From: Bacteroides fragilis
GTDB taxonomy: Bacteria; Bacteroidota; Bacteroidia; Bacteroidales; Bacteroidaceae
Assembly (NCBI RefSeq): GCF_002849695.1
Contig: NZ_CP018937.1
Location: 372,001 to 436,000, forward strand
Direction of reading: 5' to 3'
DNA: 64,000 nt
The notes under the pieces are model-generated. The model made no database searches. It was not told the DNA's origin and saw only the letters and a program-made list of their open reading frames with translations. The translations under genes were made by a program, and so were the position numbers. Positions 38,982 through 48,400 of the stretch are shown here, piece by piece (within the stretch, counting starts at the first letter, position 1; each line of letters starts with the position of its first letter).

Positions 38982-41900
38982 TTAGAATGTTAAATTAAGC
39001 CCAAACATAAATTTACGTACAGTTGGATAAACCGAAGGTAATGCAGTACCTATTACAGAACCATCACTGGCCGGAATTTCCGGATCTACGCCTGAGTAAT
39101 TTGTAACACAGAACAGGTTCTCTCCAGTGAAGAAAATTCTCATATTATTAATATAATATTGAGGCAATTTTAGGTTGTAACCGATTGATAATGATCTCAA
39201 CTTAAGATAGTCATTTTTTTCAAGATAGCGCGAGGAAGAACTGTTCGACTTACTCGTATTACTATAAGAAGCCACCGGATGTGTAGCTATATCTCCCGGT
39301 TTTTCCCAACGATTCCATCCCTTTTGAAGTTTCATTTGATTTCGATCGTTATATGCTCCGTCTGAATCATATTCCTGGCGAGAATAATTATAGATTTGCC
39401 CTCCTACAGAGTAGCCAAATACTGCATTCAGATCAATATCTTTCCAGCGGAGTACCGTACTAAATCCTCCAAAGATGTCTGGAGATGAACTTCCACATTT
39501 CACTTGATCAGCCTCAGAATAATTACTTGTTTTCTGACGTGATAAAGTTCCATCTTCATTTTCTACGGTTTTATACCACTGAGGTGCCCCATTTTCCGGG
39601 TTTACACCTGCCCATTCTTTCAGATAATAAGTATCACATGGATAACCTGGCTGTAATACTCTTTTGGCTGTACCTGCAATCGATGTTCCATCTGAAATAA
39701 TAATTGGCTTTTCTACAAATTGTCCCTCAGCGTTCTTTGTCTTATAGAGTTTCTTTAATTTGTTCTTATTATGTCCCAAGTTAATTTCTATATTCCAATC
39801 CCAGTCTTTCGTACGGATAATATCACCGCCAATGGACAATTCAAATCCTTGATTTTGCATTTCACCAATATTCTTCCACATACTTGTCACTCCTACTAAT
39901 CCGGAAATGGGTACTGCATATAGAATGTTACTTGTGTACTTATTATACCAGTCAAAACTTGCTCTCAACCGATTATCAAAAAAAGCTACGTCAACTCCGG
40001 TGCCTGTAGTATAAGTCTTTTCCCAAGTAAGGTCTTTATTGCCCAATTGTGATATCAAGGCTCCGGATTCTTCGTTATATTTAGAAGATACTGAATAGAG
40101 ATCGTATTGGGGATAAAGTGAACTTGGTCGGTTACCCACCGAGCCATAAGATATACGTAATTTCAATACATCAACCCAAGAGGCATGAAACCATTTCTCA
40201 CGATTAATGTTCCATCCGGCACTGATAGAAAAGAAATTTCCATATTTTGCATTATCTCCGAAATTAGAGGCTCCATCGCGACGGAACGATAGTTGTGCCA
40301 GATATTTATTATCAAAAGCATAGTTTGCATTAAATAAAAGAGACTGTACCGCCCACTCACTAATACTACCACCAACTTTCTCCGGTTTAGCTACCACGTC
40401 CAATACTTCGAAACCGGGAATAAATCCTATTCCATACATATCTGTTGCTTTGGCCCAATAATCGTTGAATTCATAAGCAGCCAACGCATTTATTGAATGT
40501 TTACCAAACATTTTGTTAAAACGTATGATATGGTTAGAATAACGACGTACAGTGGTAGTTTGATATTCACGCATACGCCCATCTACTCCCTCTCCACTAC
40601 TTGAGCGCGGATCTGTATATTCACTGTAATTATAGCCTATGTATTTATAGTTATTGACGGATGAAAAACTCAGCCAGTCAGTAATTCTAATATCAAAATC
40701 TAAATTACCCATAAATTCATAATTGGTAGAGTTCGAATTATTCCACTGCAGATCGTATAGATAATTGCTATTAGAACTGTTCACCCATCCTGTATATCTA
40801 TTGGGAACCAAATTCCCTTCTTCATCAAAAGGACTATCCCATGGCAGTCTTTGGAACATGGAAGTTACATCATACTGTTTATCTTCAATATCCCGTCGCG
40901 ATCCTGCCAGTGCAGGTTTTATACTCAACCATTCAAAGGGGTTATAGGTTGTTTTTAACCGGAAGTTATATCGTGTGTAATCATAGCCTTTCACTGCTCC
41001 TTCTTCATCATAGACACCGATGGAAAGGAAAGATCTGATTTTCTCATTACCTCCGGATAAAGAAACATTGTAATCTTGGGTAACTCCTGTTTGGGCAGCC
41101 AAATCAAACCAATCGAAATTACAATTTCGCAGTTCATCATTATAACGTGAAAAAGTAATCGCTTCCTGATTTGAGAATGATTTATAGTAATCATATAGCT
41201 CCGCTCCATCCATCATTTCCATATTTCCTCTCCCTAACTTACTGATACCAACTTTTGCAGAGACATTTACTGTCATCTTTTCTGCTTTACCATTTTTGGT
41301 TGTTACCAGAATAACGCCGTTGGCTCCTTGTGAACCATAAATAGCAGTAGAAGCAGCATCTTTTAGGATAGTCATTGTTTCTATATCACTTGGATTCAAA
41401 GCACCGGCATTTGAACCAACAATCACTCCATCAATAACCCATAATGGAGCAGTGGTCCCACTTAAAGTTGCTTGTCCACGAATCACGACAGCTCCTCCTG
41501 ACCCGGGTTGTCCCGACCCTGGAGCTACATATACTCCCGGAACCTTTCCGTTTAACATATTTTCTACTGAAGGGGTAGTAATATCTTTTAGTTTATCGCT
41601 CTTAACTGTTTGTAGCGCACCAGTCAAGCTCTCTTTCTTTTGTGTACTATACCCAACTACCACTACTTCATCTAATGTTTTGGTATCTTCCTTCATTATT
41701 ACATTATAAGAGCTTACCCCCGGTTTGAGATTAATGGTTTGAGGAATATATCCAATGTAACTAACCTGGAGTTCATTGCCTGTTACTATAAGAGAAAATT
41801 CGCCATTCACGTTAGTGATAGTCCCGTTTGAAGAAGATCCTTTTTCTATTATAGATGCTCCTATTATAGGATCTCCTGCAATATCTTTTACTACACCGGT

Positions 41901-42293
41901 CACTTTTTGTTGTTTTTGCTGTTGAACCGTTTGTTGCGCAGTTGTGGTGGGGATTGTATATATAACAATTTGATTCTCTACTATTCTATAAGAGTACCCG
42001 GAATTTTCAAATATCTGATTTAGAACAACTTCTATCGGAGCATCTTCTACATTTATAGAAACCTTTTTATCTAACTTCACTTGATTATCATTATAGAAAA
42101 AAGTATATTCACTTCCTTTTTCTAACTCTTGTAATACCGATTGGATAGAAGTGTTACTCTTTTTTATTGAGAATTTGAGTACTTGTGCAAATGTGCTGAT
42201 AGGTATTGCACAAACTAAACTAATAGCAACAGCAATTGCTATTTGCTTTTTTACTTTTTGTGGATTAAACCACTTTTGATTGCATTTTTTCAT
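38982..42293 (-). CDS. SusC-family TonB-dependent transporter with STN domain (SusC3)
   Basis: 1103 residues from the ATG at 42293, which aligns with the starts of the other three SusC proteins (MKKCNQKWFNPQKVKKQ). The frame extends to 42332, but the extra 13 residues have no counterpart in them. Signal peptide ending PISTFA, STN domain, CarboxypepD-reg-like domain, DEVVVVGYS, plug and barrel ending FMFGLNLTF. It is the most divergent of the four in barrel and leader. It lies back to back with the sigma gene across 917 bases. The inner candidate inversion site is 148 bases upstream, inside a 31-base copy of the fecR 3' end. Confidence 0.92.
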   Translation of the reverse strand: MKKCNQKWFNPQKVKKQIAIAVAISLVCAIPISTFAQVLKFSIKKSNTSIQSVLQELEKGSEYTFFYNDNQVKLDKKVSINVEDAPIEVVLNQIFENSGYSYRIVENQIVIYTIPTTTAQQTVQQQKQQKVTGVVKDIAGDPIIGASIIEKGSSSNGTITNVNGEFSLIVTGNELQVSYIGYIPQTINLKPGVSSYNVIMKEDTKTLDEVVVVGYSTQKKESLTGALQTVKSDKLKDITTPSVENMLNGKVPGVYVAPGSGQPGSGGAVVIRGQATLSGTTAPLWVIDGVIVGSNAGALNPSDIETMTILKDAASTAIYGSQGANGVILVTTKNGKAEKMTVNVSAKVGISKLGRGNMEMMDGAELYDYYKSFSNQEAITFSRYNDELRNCNFDWFDLAAQTGVTQDYNVSLSGGNEKIRSFLSIGVYDEEGAVKGYDYTRYNFRLKTTYNPFEWLSIKPALAGSRRDIEDKQYDVTSMFQRLPWDSPFDEEGNLVPNRYTGWVNSSNSNYLYDLQWNNSNSTNYEFMGNLDFDIRITDWLSFSSVNNYKYIGYNYSEYTDPRSSSGEGVDGRMREYQTTTVRRYSNHIIRFNKMFGKHSINALAAYEFNDYWAKATDMYGIGFIPGFEVLDVVAKPEKVGGSISEWAVQSLLFNANYAFDNKYLAQLSFRRDGASNFGDNAKYGNFFSISAGWNINREKWFHASWVDVLKLRISYGSVGNRPSSLYPQYDLYSVSSKYNEESGALISQLGNKDLTWEKTYTTGTGVDVAFFDNRLRASFDWYNKYTSNILYAVPISGLVGVTSMWKNIGEMQNQGFELSIGGDIIRTKDWDWNIEINLGHNKNKLKKLYKTKNAEGQFVEKPIIISDGTSIAGTAKRVLQPGYPCDTYYLKEWAGVNPENGAPQWYKTVENEDGTLSRQKTSNYSEADQVKCGSSSPDIFGGFSTVLRWKDIDLNAVFGYSVGGQIYNYSRQEYDSDGAYNDRNQMKLQKGWNRWEKPGDIATHPVASYSNTSKSNSSSSRYLEKNDYLKLRSLSIGYNLKLPQYYINNMRIFFTGENLFCVTNYSGVDPEIPASDGSVIGTALPSVYPTVRKFMFGLNLTF

Positions 42294-42423
42294 AAATACC
42301 ATAATTATTAGATTATAATTTAAATTTAACAAATAATAGGCGTTGCCCTTTAAGAATCCCGTGCTTGATTAACATGTTTCACTGTTTTTTCCAATTTTCT
42401 TATTTGAATCTTTTTAGGGTGTA

Positions 42424-42454
42424 AAATCGTGTTCTACTTAAGTTCTTCGAGAAC
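42424..42454 (-). repeat. Copy of the fecR 3' end upstream of SusC3
   Basis: On the minus strand these 31 bases are identical to 44850-44880, which encode the last codons of fecR (VLEELK and stop) plus ten bases. The copy contains the inner inversion site. Its presence means an inner-pair inversion would leave the anti-sigma protein unchanged. Confidence 0.9.
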
Positions 42455-42455
42455 T
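42441..42455 (+). repeat. Inner inversion site, left copy
   Basis: AGTTCTTCGAGAACT fits AGTYYYN4GDACT exactly. The partner at 44850-44864 is in inverted orientation and differs only at its outermost base. The pair flanks just the sigma and fecR genes plus spacer, about 2.4 kb. Confidence 0.72.
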
Positions 42456-42460
42456 ATTGC

Positions 42461-43161
42461 ATTTTTATCCTTTATTTATTTTTATTATAGGGTCCTGTTT
42501 ACATTTTGATTATTTCATGCTTTTTTATCATTTTGTATTTTCTATCTCATCTGTATTGCTGGTTTTAGCACCCGAACCAAAGATCTGAGGAAAAAAACAG
42601 CTGTGTTGCTGTTAGAGAAAGTTATATTTGATAGGATAAAGCCTCCAATTTTGTGTATTTGCTCGATAAAACAAACGATATAGCTCTTTAATGATATGTA
42701 TTAAGTGAATTAACGATGATTTATGATAGTAGAAATGTAAACGGGAAAAATTAGTAAATAGCTTCCTAAAGCAGATTTTTGAACTCTAACTTTTTAAGAT
42801 GTTAACTTCGTACAAATAAAGAATTAAGGTTTTGTCAACAGGATATTAACTTCGTACAGATAGAGAATTAATTTCCTATATTCAGGAAACGAATAAGATC
42901 CTGCAATAAAATGTATTTTTACTTAAAAGGCAATTTTATATTGCATGATAATAGTATTTTTATTCAAGAAGAAATTATTATAGCATCTTTTTAAAGAAAG
43001 TCTGAGTTAGCTAAATATAAAGATCCTCTCCCTTATGTCAACCTAAAATGAATTTTACTATCTTTTTTATATTTCTATAATCATTATTATTTAAACACAT
43101 CTTTTTATATTCAAATGCGCTCATTTGCTATAAATCCTCTATTTTTATTTTAAAATTTGTA
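42461..43161. other. AT-rich spacer between SusC3 and the sigma gene
   Basis: About 700 bases with no credible coding frame and base composition far richer in A+T than the flanking genes. It contains a two-copy direct repeat (42798-42871) and small hairpins such as AACAGC/GCTGTT near 42598. It lies inside all three candidate invertible segments and so would travel with the sigma/fecR head. A regulatory or non-coding RNA role is possible but not shown. Confidence 0.6.
42798..42871. repeat. Two-copy direct repeat upstream of the sigma gene
   Basis: Units starting at 42798 and 42842 (44-base period) share TTAACTTCGTACA, then A/G alternatives within ATAAAGAATTAA. They lie about 340-400 bases upstream of the sigma start. 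They may be operator sites or recombination enhancers, but nothing in the sequence decides this. Confidence 0.65.
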
Positions 43162-43190
43162 TTGTTTCTCCCTAAAAAATTGTATGTTTG
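43162..43190 (+). promoter_or_regulatory. Promoter of the sigma/fecR head
   Basis: TATGTTTG at 43183-43190 matches the Bacteroides -7 consensus TAnnTTTG, with a TTG at 43162 at an 18-base distance as a possible -33. Transcription would start near 43197, which rules out the TTG start at 43157 and favours the ATG at 43211. Confidence 0.6.
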
Positions 43191-43210
43191 CACATCACAC
43201 CGATAGATTT

Positions 43211-43759
43211 ATGACCGAGAAAGAGCTTATTGTATCATTAAAACTGGGGGACGAAGCTGCATTTACTGCTCTATACAGAATGTATTGGCCTAAAGTTCAC
43301 AACTTTTCCCGTTTATACCTATCTTCTATGGCCGAAGTAGAAGAAGTGGTACAGGAGGTCTTCGTAAAATTGTGGGAGGCACGTATCTTCTTGAAAGAGA
43401 ATGAAAGCTTCAAAGGATTTCTATTTATTATAACCCGCAATATAATTTTTAATCAATTTCGTAAAAGTTTCAATGAAAATGCGTATAAAACGACTATACT
43501 CAGTAGTGCAGAAGTTGAATATGATATTGAAGATGAAATGGATGCAGCCGATCTTCAGGCCTATATAAAGAAATTAATTTCTGAACTGACGCCTCGGCAA
43601 CAAGAAGTATTTCATTTAAGCCGTGAAGAGCACCTTAGCTATAAAGAAATAGCTACTCGACTGTCTATCAGTGAGAAAACTGTAGAGCGACATATTAATG
43701 AAGCCTTAAAATTTTTACGTAAAAACATCTATTTATTTATCATATTTCTTTCTCTATAA
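43211..43759 (+). CDS. ECF-type RNA polymerase sigma factor
   Basis: 182 residues from the ATG at 43211 (MTEKELIVSLKLGD). Region 2 is seen in EAAFTALYRMYWPKVHNFSRLY and EEVVQEVFVKLWEA. Region 4 is LTPRQQEVFHLSREEHLSYKEIATRLSISEKTVERHI. A longer frame begins at 43157 but would overlap the -7 element. Sigma factors of this Bacteroides group are held by a FecR-like anti-sigma factor, encoded here 124 bases downstream, and are released when a SusC with an STN domain transports its glycan. It is the only sigma gene for four SusCD pairs in this window and, with fecR, forms the segment common to all candidate inversions. Confidence 0.92.
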   Translation: MTEKELIVSLKLGDEAAFTALYRMYWPKVHNFSRLYLSSMAEVEEVVQEVFVKLWEARIFLKENESFKGFLFIITRNIIFNQFRKSFNENAYKTTILSSAEVEYDIEDEMDAADLQAYIKKLISELTPRQQEVFHLSREEHLSYKEIATRLSISEKTVERHINEALKFLRKNIYLFIIFLSL

Positions 43760-43883
43760 TAATAAGGTATAGAGAGCTTATTTCATGATTTCCCTTTTAT
43801 TTTAAAGATTTTAAATTTTCTTTGGGGGATGTTATGGTGTTGCGTGTATTTATAAATAGATAGGTAATAAGAAGGTAATAAAG

Positions 43884-44870
43884 ATGAAACAAGCGACAAC
43901 AGGAAATAAGAATATAATAAAGAAGCTGCTGACCGATGGCCTATCGCCGGAAGAGCGAGAAAAACTTAATAACTATAAATTTGTGAATCAGGCAATTTAT
44001 AGTCAATGGGAACAGACTTCTGATATGTATACCGATGTCGATAAGGAAGAACGAATGCTAACAAACGTTATGCACCAAATAAAGAAAGGAAAAAGCGGAC
44101 GTTTTAGGCAAAGCTTACATCGGTATAGCTGGGTAGCATCCATAGCATTATTGCTAATTTGCGGAACATTATCTTTAATGTTATTATCCAGAAAATCAGA
44201 TCCAAAAGTTTGGTATGTTCTGAATTCAGGACGCCAATCCATGGATTCAGTGAGACTGGCAGATGGTACACTGGTGATGTTGAATGCTGGAAGTCGTTTG
44301 ACATATCCAAAAGAGTTTTCCGGAGAAAAGCGGGAAGTAACTCTTTCAGGACAAGCTTTTTTTAATGTTCATCCGGATAAGGGACATCCTTTTGTTGTAA
44401 AAACCAAGAATATGGATGTTACAGCTTTAGGGACAGCATTTGAGGTTTTTAGTTTTGATGGTGACGAAAGTGTAGAAACAGTATTGCTCAATGGCAAAGT
44501 TAGGGTAGAACCTAAGGATAACAAAGAGCAAATTAAAGGAGAATACATTCTTCGTCCGAATGAAAAATTGACTTGCCAAGCAAACGGTGATGTGCGTATA
44601 GATCATGTAGATGCTAATTCATATTCTGCTTGGCGTATTGGAGGACGATTGAGTTTCAAGAACGAAACATTGGCCATGATTTTACCTCGTTTAGAGAAAT
44701 GGTATGGTCAAAAGATCGATTGCTCACAGAAAGTGGCTGATCATTATCGCTTTACATTCACATTGCGAAATGAACCATTGGATCTGATTCTGAATATTAT
44801 GTCGCATAGTGCGCCATTAAATTATAAATTAATAAGCAATGACTACTATGTTCTCGAAGAACTTAAGTAG
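43884..44870 (+). CDS. FecR-family anti-sigma factor
   Basis: 328 residues: N-terminal sigma-binding cytosolic part (1-80), one membrane helix (about 83-100), periplasmic FecR domain (about 115-215, motif VRLADGTLVMLNAGSRLTYPKEF) and a C-terminal DUF4974-like domain (about 255-328, GRLSFKNETLAMILPRLEKWYG). It relays the state of an STN-bearing SusC to the sigma factor. The last five codons overlap the inner inversion site, and the same 31 bases occur upstream of SusC3, so inversion keeps the C-terminus and stop. In the current orientation SusC4 is next, after a 252-base leader. Confidence 0.93.
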   Translation: MKQATTGNKNIIKKLLTDGLSPEEREKLNNYKFVNQAIYSQWEQTSDMYTDVDKEERMLTNVMHQIKKGKSGRFRQSLHRYSWVASIALLLICGTLSLMLLSRKSDPKVWYVLNSGRQSMDSVRLADGTLVMLNAGSRLTYPKEFSGEKREVTLSGQAFFNVHPDKGHPFVVKTKNMDVTALGTAFEVFSFDGDESVETVLLNGKVRVEPKDNKEQIKGEYILRPNEKLTCQANGDVRIDHVDANSYSAWRIGGRLSFKNETLAMILPRLEKWYGQKIDCSQKVADHYRFTFTLRNEPLDLILNIMSHSAPLNYKLISNDYYVLEELK

Positions 44871-44880
44871 AACACGATTT
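44850..44880 (+). repeat. Inner inversion site, right copy, within the fecR 3' end
   Basis: The dyad GTTCTCGAAGAAC at 44850-44862 is the centre of a 15-base site that, on the minus strand, reads AGTTCTTCGAGAACA, one base off AGTYYYN4GDACT. The 31 bases are identical to the reverse complement of 42424-42454. Confidence 0.7.
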
Positions 44881-44909
44881 AAGAAATAAAAAAATAGTAA
44901 TAAAAGCTA

Positions 44910-44924
44910 AGTTCATACGGAACT
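44910..44924 (-). repeat. Middle inversion site, right copy
   Basis: The minus strand reads AGTTCCGTATGAACT, identical to 37054-37068 and fitting AGTYYYN4GDACT only in this orientation. It lies 45 bases beyond the inner site and 33 before the outer one. Confidence 0.75.
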
Positions 44925-44954
44925 TGGAAAATAGGACAAAAGATAAGATTTATA

Positions 44955-45427
44955 CCAAGTTCGTTTAGAACTTATACCAAACATCAAATTTTAAACCTAA
45001 ATTAATAAAGAAAAGAATGAGAGAGAAACCGTAAATGACGTTAACCTGGTGCAGCGATGCTTTAGAAGTGTCCTGTGCTCACTTTATCAATCAAAATTAC
45101 AATCTAATAATTAATCGTATTTATGAGAAAATGCAACATGCGGTGGTTTAGTCCGCAAAGAATGAAAAAGCATCTGGCTTTTGCTTTGGCAGTTAGCCTG
45201 ATAGCTATGGTACCTGTGAGTGCCTTCGCTCAAGTACTAAAGATTTCAATGACGAAGACAAACGTATCCATCGAGAGTGTACTGCGTGAACTTGAAAAAC
45301 AAAGCGAGTATACTTTCTTCTACAATGACAATCAGGTAAAGCTGAACAAGAAAGTATCCATCAATGTGTCGGATGCTCCGATCGAAACTGTACTGAACGA
45401 AGTATTCAAGAATTCGGGATACACTTA
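44955..45427 (+). repeat. Right copy of the 473-bp inverted repeat (SusC4 leader and STN codons)
   Basis: Identical by eye to the reverse complement of 31088-31560. It starts at the CC of the outer dyad and ends in codon 101 of SusC4. Beyond it the two SusC genes diverge in sequence at once. Confidence 0.93.
44958..44972 (-). repeat. Outer inversion site, right copy
   Basis: The minus strand reads AGTTCTAAACGAACT, identical to 31543-31557. It is the third and last dyad of the stack between fecR and SusC4, 150 bases before the SusC4 start. Confidence 0.75.
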
Positions 45428-48400
45428 TAAGATCGTGGATAATCAGATCGTAGTATCTACTGTGACTGCAGCTGCCAAAGATGTGCAGGCTGTTCAACAG
45501 CAGAAGCAGAGAAAAATTACCGGAGTCGTGAAAGATGCAATGGGTGAAGCCATCATCGGAGCATCTGTAGTAGAAAAAGGTACTACCTCTAATGGTACCA
45601 TTACTAATATTGAAGGTGAATTTACCCTGAATACTGCCGGTAAGGAACTTCAGATTACTTATATCGGTTACGTACCTCAGACTATCGTACTTAAGCCGGG
45701 AGTTAACAATTACAATGTCATAATGAAGGAAGATACAAAAACTTTGGATGAAGTTGTAGTTGTTGGTTATGGTACTCAGAAAAAGGTCAACCTGACAGGT
45801 GCAGTATCTTCTGTTGGTACTGAAGAGTTAAAAAGTCGTGTAAATACAGACGTATTAGCATCAGTACAGGGACAGGTTCCGGGTGTTACGGTTATTGCCC
45901 GTCCGGATGGTTCTACAAGTATTAACTTCCGTGGTCGCGGTAACTTGGGAACTTCATCACCTCTGTATGTAATTGACGGTGCAATTGCTGATGCAAATTT
46001 CTTTTCAAGCCTTGACCCGAACTCTATTGAAAGCATTTCGTTCTTGAAAGATGCAGCATCTTCTGCAATTTACGGTTCGCGTGCTGCTTATGGTGTTGTA
46101 TTGGTAAAAACAAAAGGTGGTAAAGAAGGTGATTTGAAGGTGACTTATGACGGATATGTAGGTTTTAAATCGGCTCTTTACACTCCTGACGTATTGAGTT
46201 CTGAATGGTATGCTCGTTTATCCAACGAAGCCGCATTAAATGATAATCCTAATGCAAAACTTCCTTATACAGACGAGGAAATAGCTAAATTCCGTGATGG
46301 TACAGACCCCGATTTGTATCCGAATACAAACTGGTATGATCTTGTATTGAAAGATAATGCTACAATAACAAAGCATACTGTAAGTATCAGTGGAGGTAAT
46401 AAGGTGAAATATTATACATCTTTAGGATATTTGTATAATGACAAGTTCACTCCTGGAGCTACTACTGATCGTTATAATATGACTACTAATATCTCGGCTG
46501 ATGTTAAGGAGTGGTTGGCATTCCGTGCAAATATCAACTATAACCAAACCTATAACGATAATTCAAAAGGTGGAGTCAGTTATGTAGAAATGTTGACTGT
46601 TCCTTCTACTTATGTGGCTCGTCAAAGTAATGGTGAATATGGTAGTTATGAAGCCGGTAAACCTGCCTCACAGGTGAGTATGAATCGTAATCCATTACGG
46701 CGTATTGAGTCAGGCGACTGGTCGAATAGCAGAACGCAAAATACTTTAATGGATTTTGCTTTAGATTTGAAGCCTGTAAAAGGTTTGACTGTTACGGGTG
46801 AAATGTCTTACCGTATTTGGGATTACAAAGCTAAAACATATACTGCAAGTCGTTCGAAGATCAAAGATTTCCTTACCGGTCAGGAACTGAACGGTACACA
46901 GGTTGCTGTTGAGAACTCTAAGATGGAATATGATTGGCAAGAGTCTACCCGCTTGATATACAATGGGCTGGCTAATTATACTTGGAGTAAAGACATTCAT
47001 AACATCAATGCATTACTGGGTGTGTCTTATGAACATTATCAGTTCCAGAAACAGAAATCTTCACGCAAGAATTTTCCGACTAACAATATGACGGATATGA
47101 ACGGTGGGTCAAGTGCATCAAGTGATACGCATACAGAAGGTGGCAGCAATGAAAATAAATTGATGTCTTACTTCGGACGTGTGAATTATACATTGATGGA
47201 CCGTTACTTGTTAGAGGTAAATATGCGTGCTGATGCTTCTTCACGTTTCCATAAAGACAATCGTTGGGGATACTTCCCTTCATTCTCAGCCGGATGGCGT
47301 GTAAGTGAGGAAGGATTTATGAAAGATATCGAATGGATTGATAATTTGAAGATCCGCGGGTCTTGGGGACAGTTAGGTAATATTAACAACGTAGGTGATT
47401 ATGACTACTTCTCTTCTTATATCCAGGGTGATAACTATAACTTTAATGATGTAGTAGGAAACGGTATCATTGAAGCTAAACCCGCTAATAAGAATTTAGG
47501 ATGGGAAACCGTTACTATCACAGATATCGGCCTTGATTTTGATGTACTGAACGGTAAACTGCGTTTTACAGCGGACTGGTATAATAAAGTGACGGATGAT
47601 ATCCTGTTGGGTTATAGAGTTCCAATGGAAGTCGGTATTAAAAAAGATTACTGGCCTTCACAGAATATCGGTAGTGTAAGTAACAAAGGTCTGGAAATAG
47701 GTATTACACATAATAATACAATTGGTGAGTTTACTTACTCTGTAGGAGCAAACTTCACTCGTAATTGGAACAAAGTAACTAATTTGGGTGGGGTAGATGA
47801 TTTGTATGATGGTAGCTCTACATGGATTGAAGCAGTAGGACAACCTATCGGAACATTTTATGGTTTCCGTACAAACGGTCTGTTGACTCAAGAGGATATT
47901 GACAGTGGTAACTATATTACTGATGGTATTAAGCCTAATGCGGGTGATATTAAATATGTCGATTTGAATGATAATGGAAAGCTGGATGCCGGTGACAAAG
48001 ACTTTATCGGTTGTGATGTTCCTAAATTCACATATGGTGTGAACTTGAATCTGCAATATAAAGGCTTTGAGTTGAGTATGTTTGGGCAGGGAGTTCAAGG
48101 TACTAAAGTGTATTTCTGGCAAGAACAGGCTTGGGCATTCTCTGACTATGCCAGCCCCCGTAAATGGCACTTACAGAGATGGACTACCGAGAATCCGAAT
48201 CCGAATGCTGCTTATCCTAGAATTTATTCTCGTACCAGCTCACACTCTACTTTCAATAACCGCTTATCTGATTTCTGGTTATTTAATTCAGACTATTTCA
48301 GAATCAAGAATATTACTTTCGGTTATACATTCCCAAAAGCGATGTTAAGTAACATCAGTCTGGATGCATTGAAAGTATATGTAGCAGCTGAAAATCCGTT

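Noticed and set aside
42294..42332. N-terminal extension of SusC3
   Set aside because: The other three SusC proteins begin at the aligned MKKCN/MRKCN; the extension would precede a normal signal peptide.
43157..43210. Upstream TTG extension of the sigma gene
   Set aside because: The 18 extra residues are not sigma-like and the region contains the -7 element TATGTTTG, so the start was moved to 43211.
45123..45427. Assembly duplication as the cause of the 473-bp inverted repeat
   Set aside because: The repeat ends differ cleanly from each other, each copy continues into a distinct full-length SusC, and the edges coincide with an inversion site. A biological origin is more likely, though raw reads would settle it.
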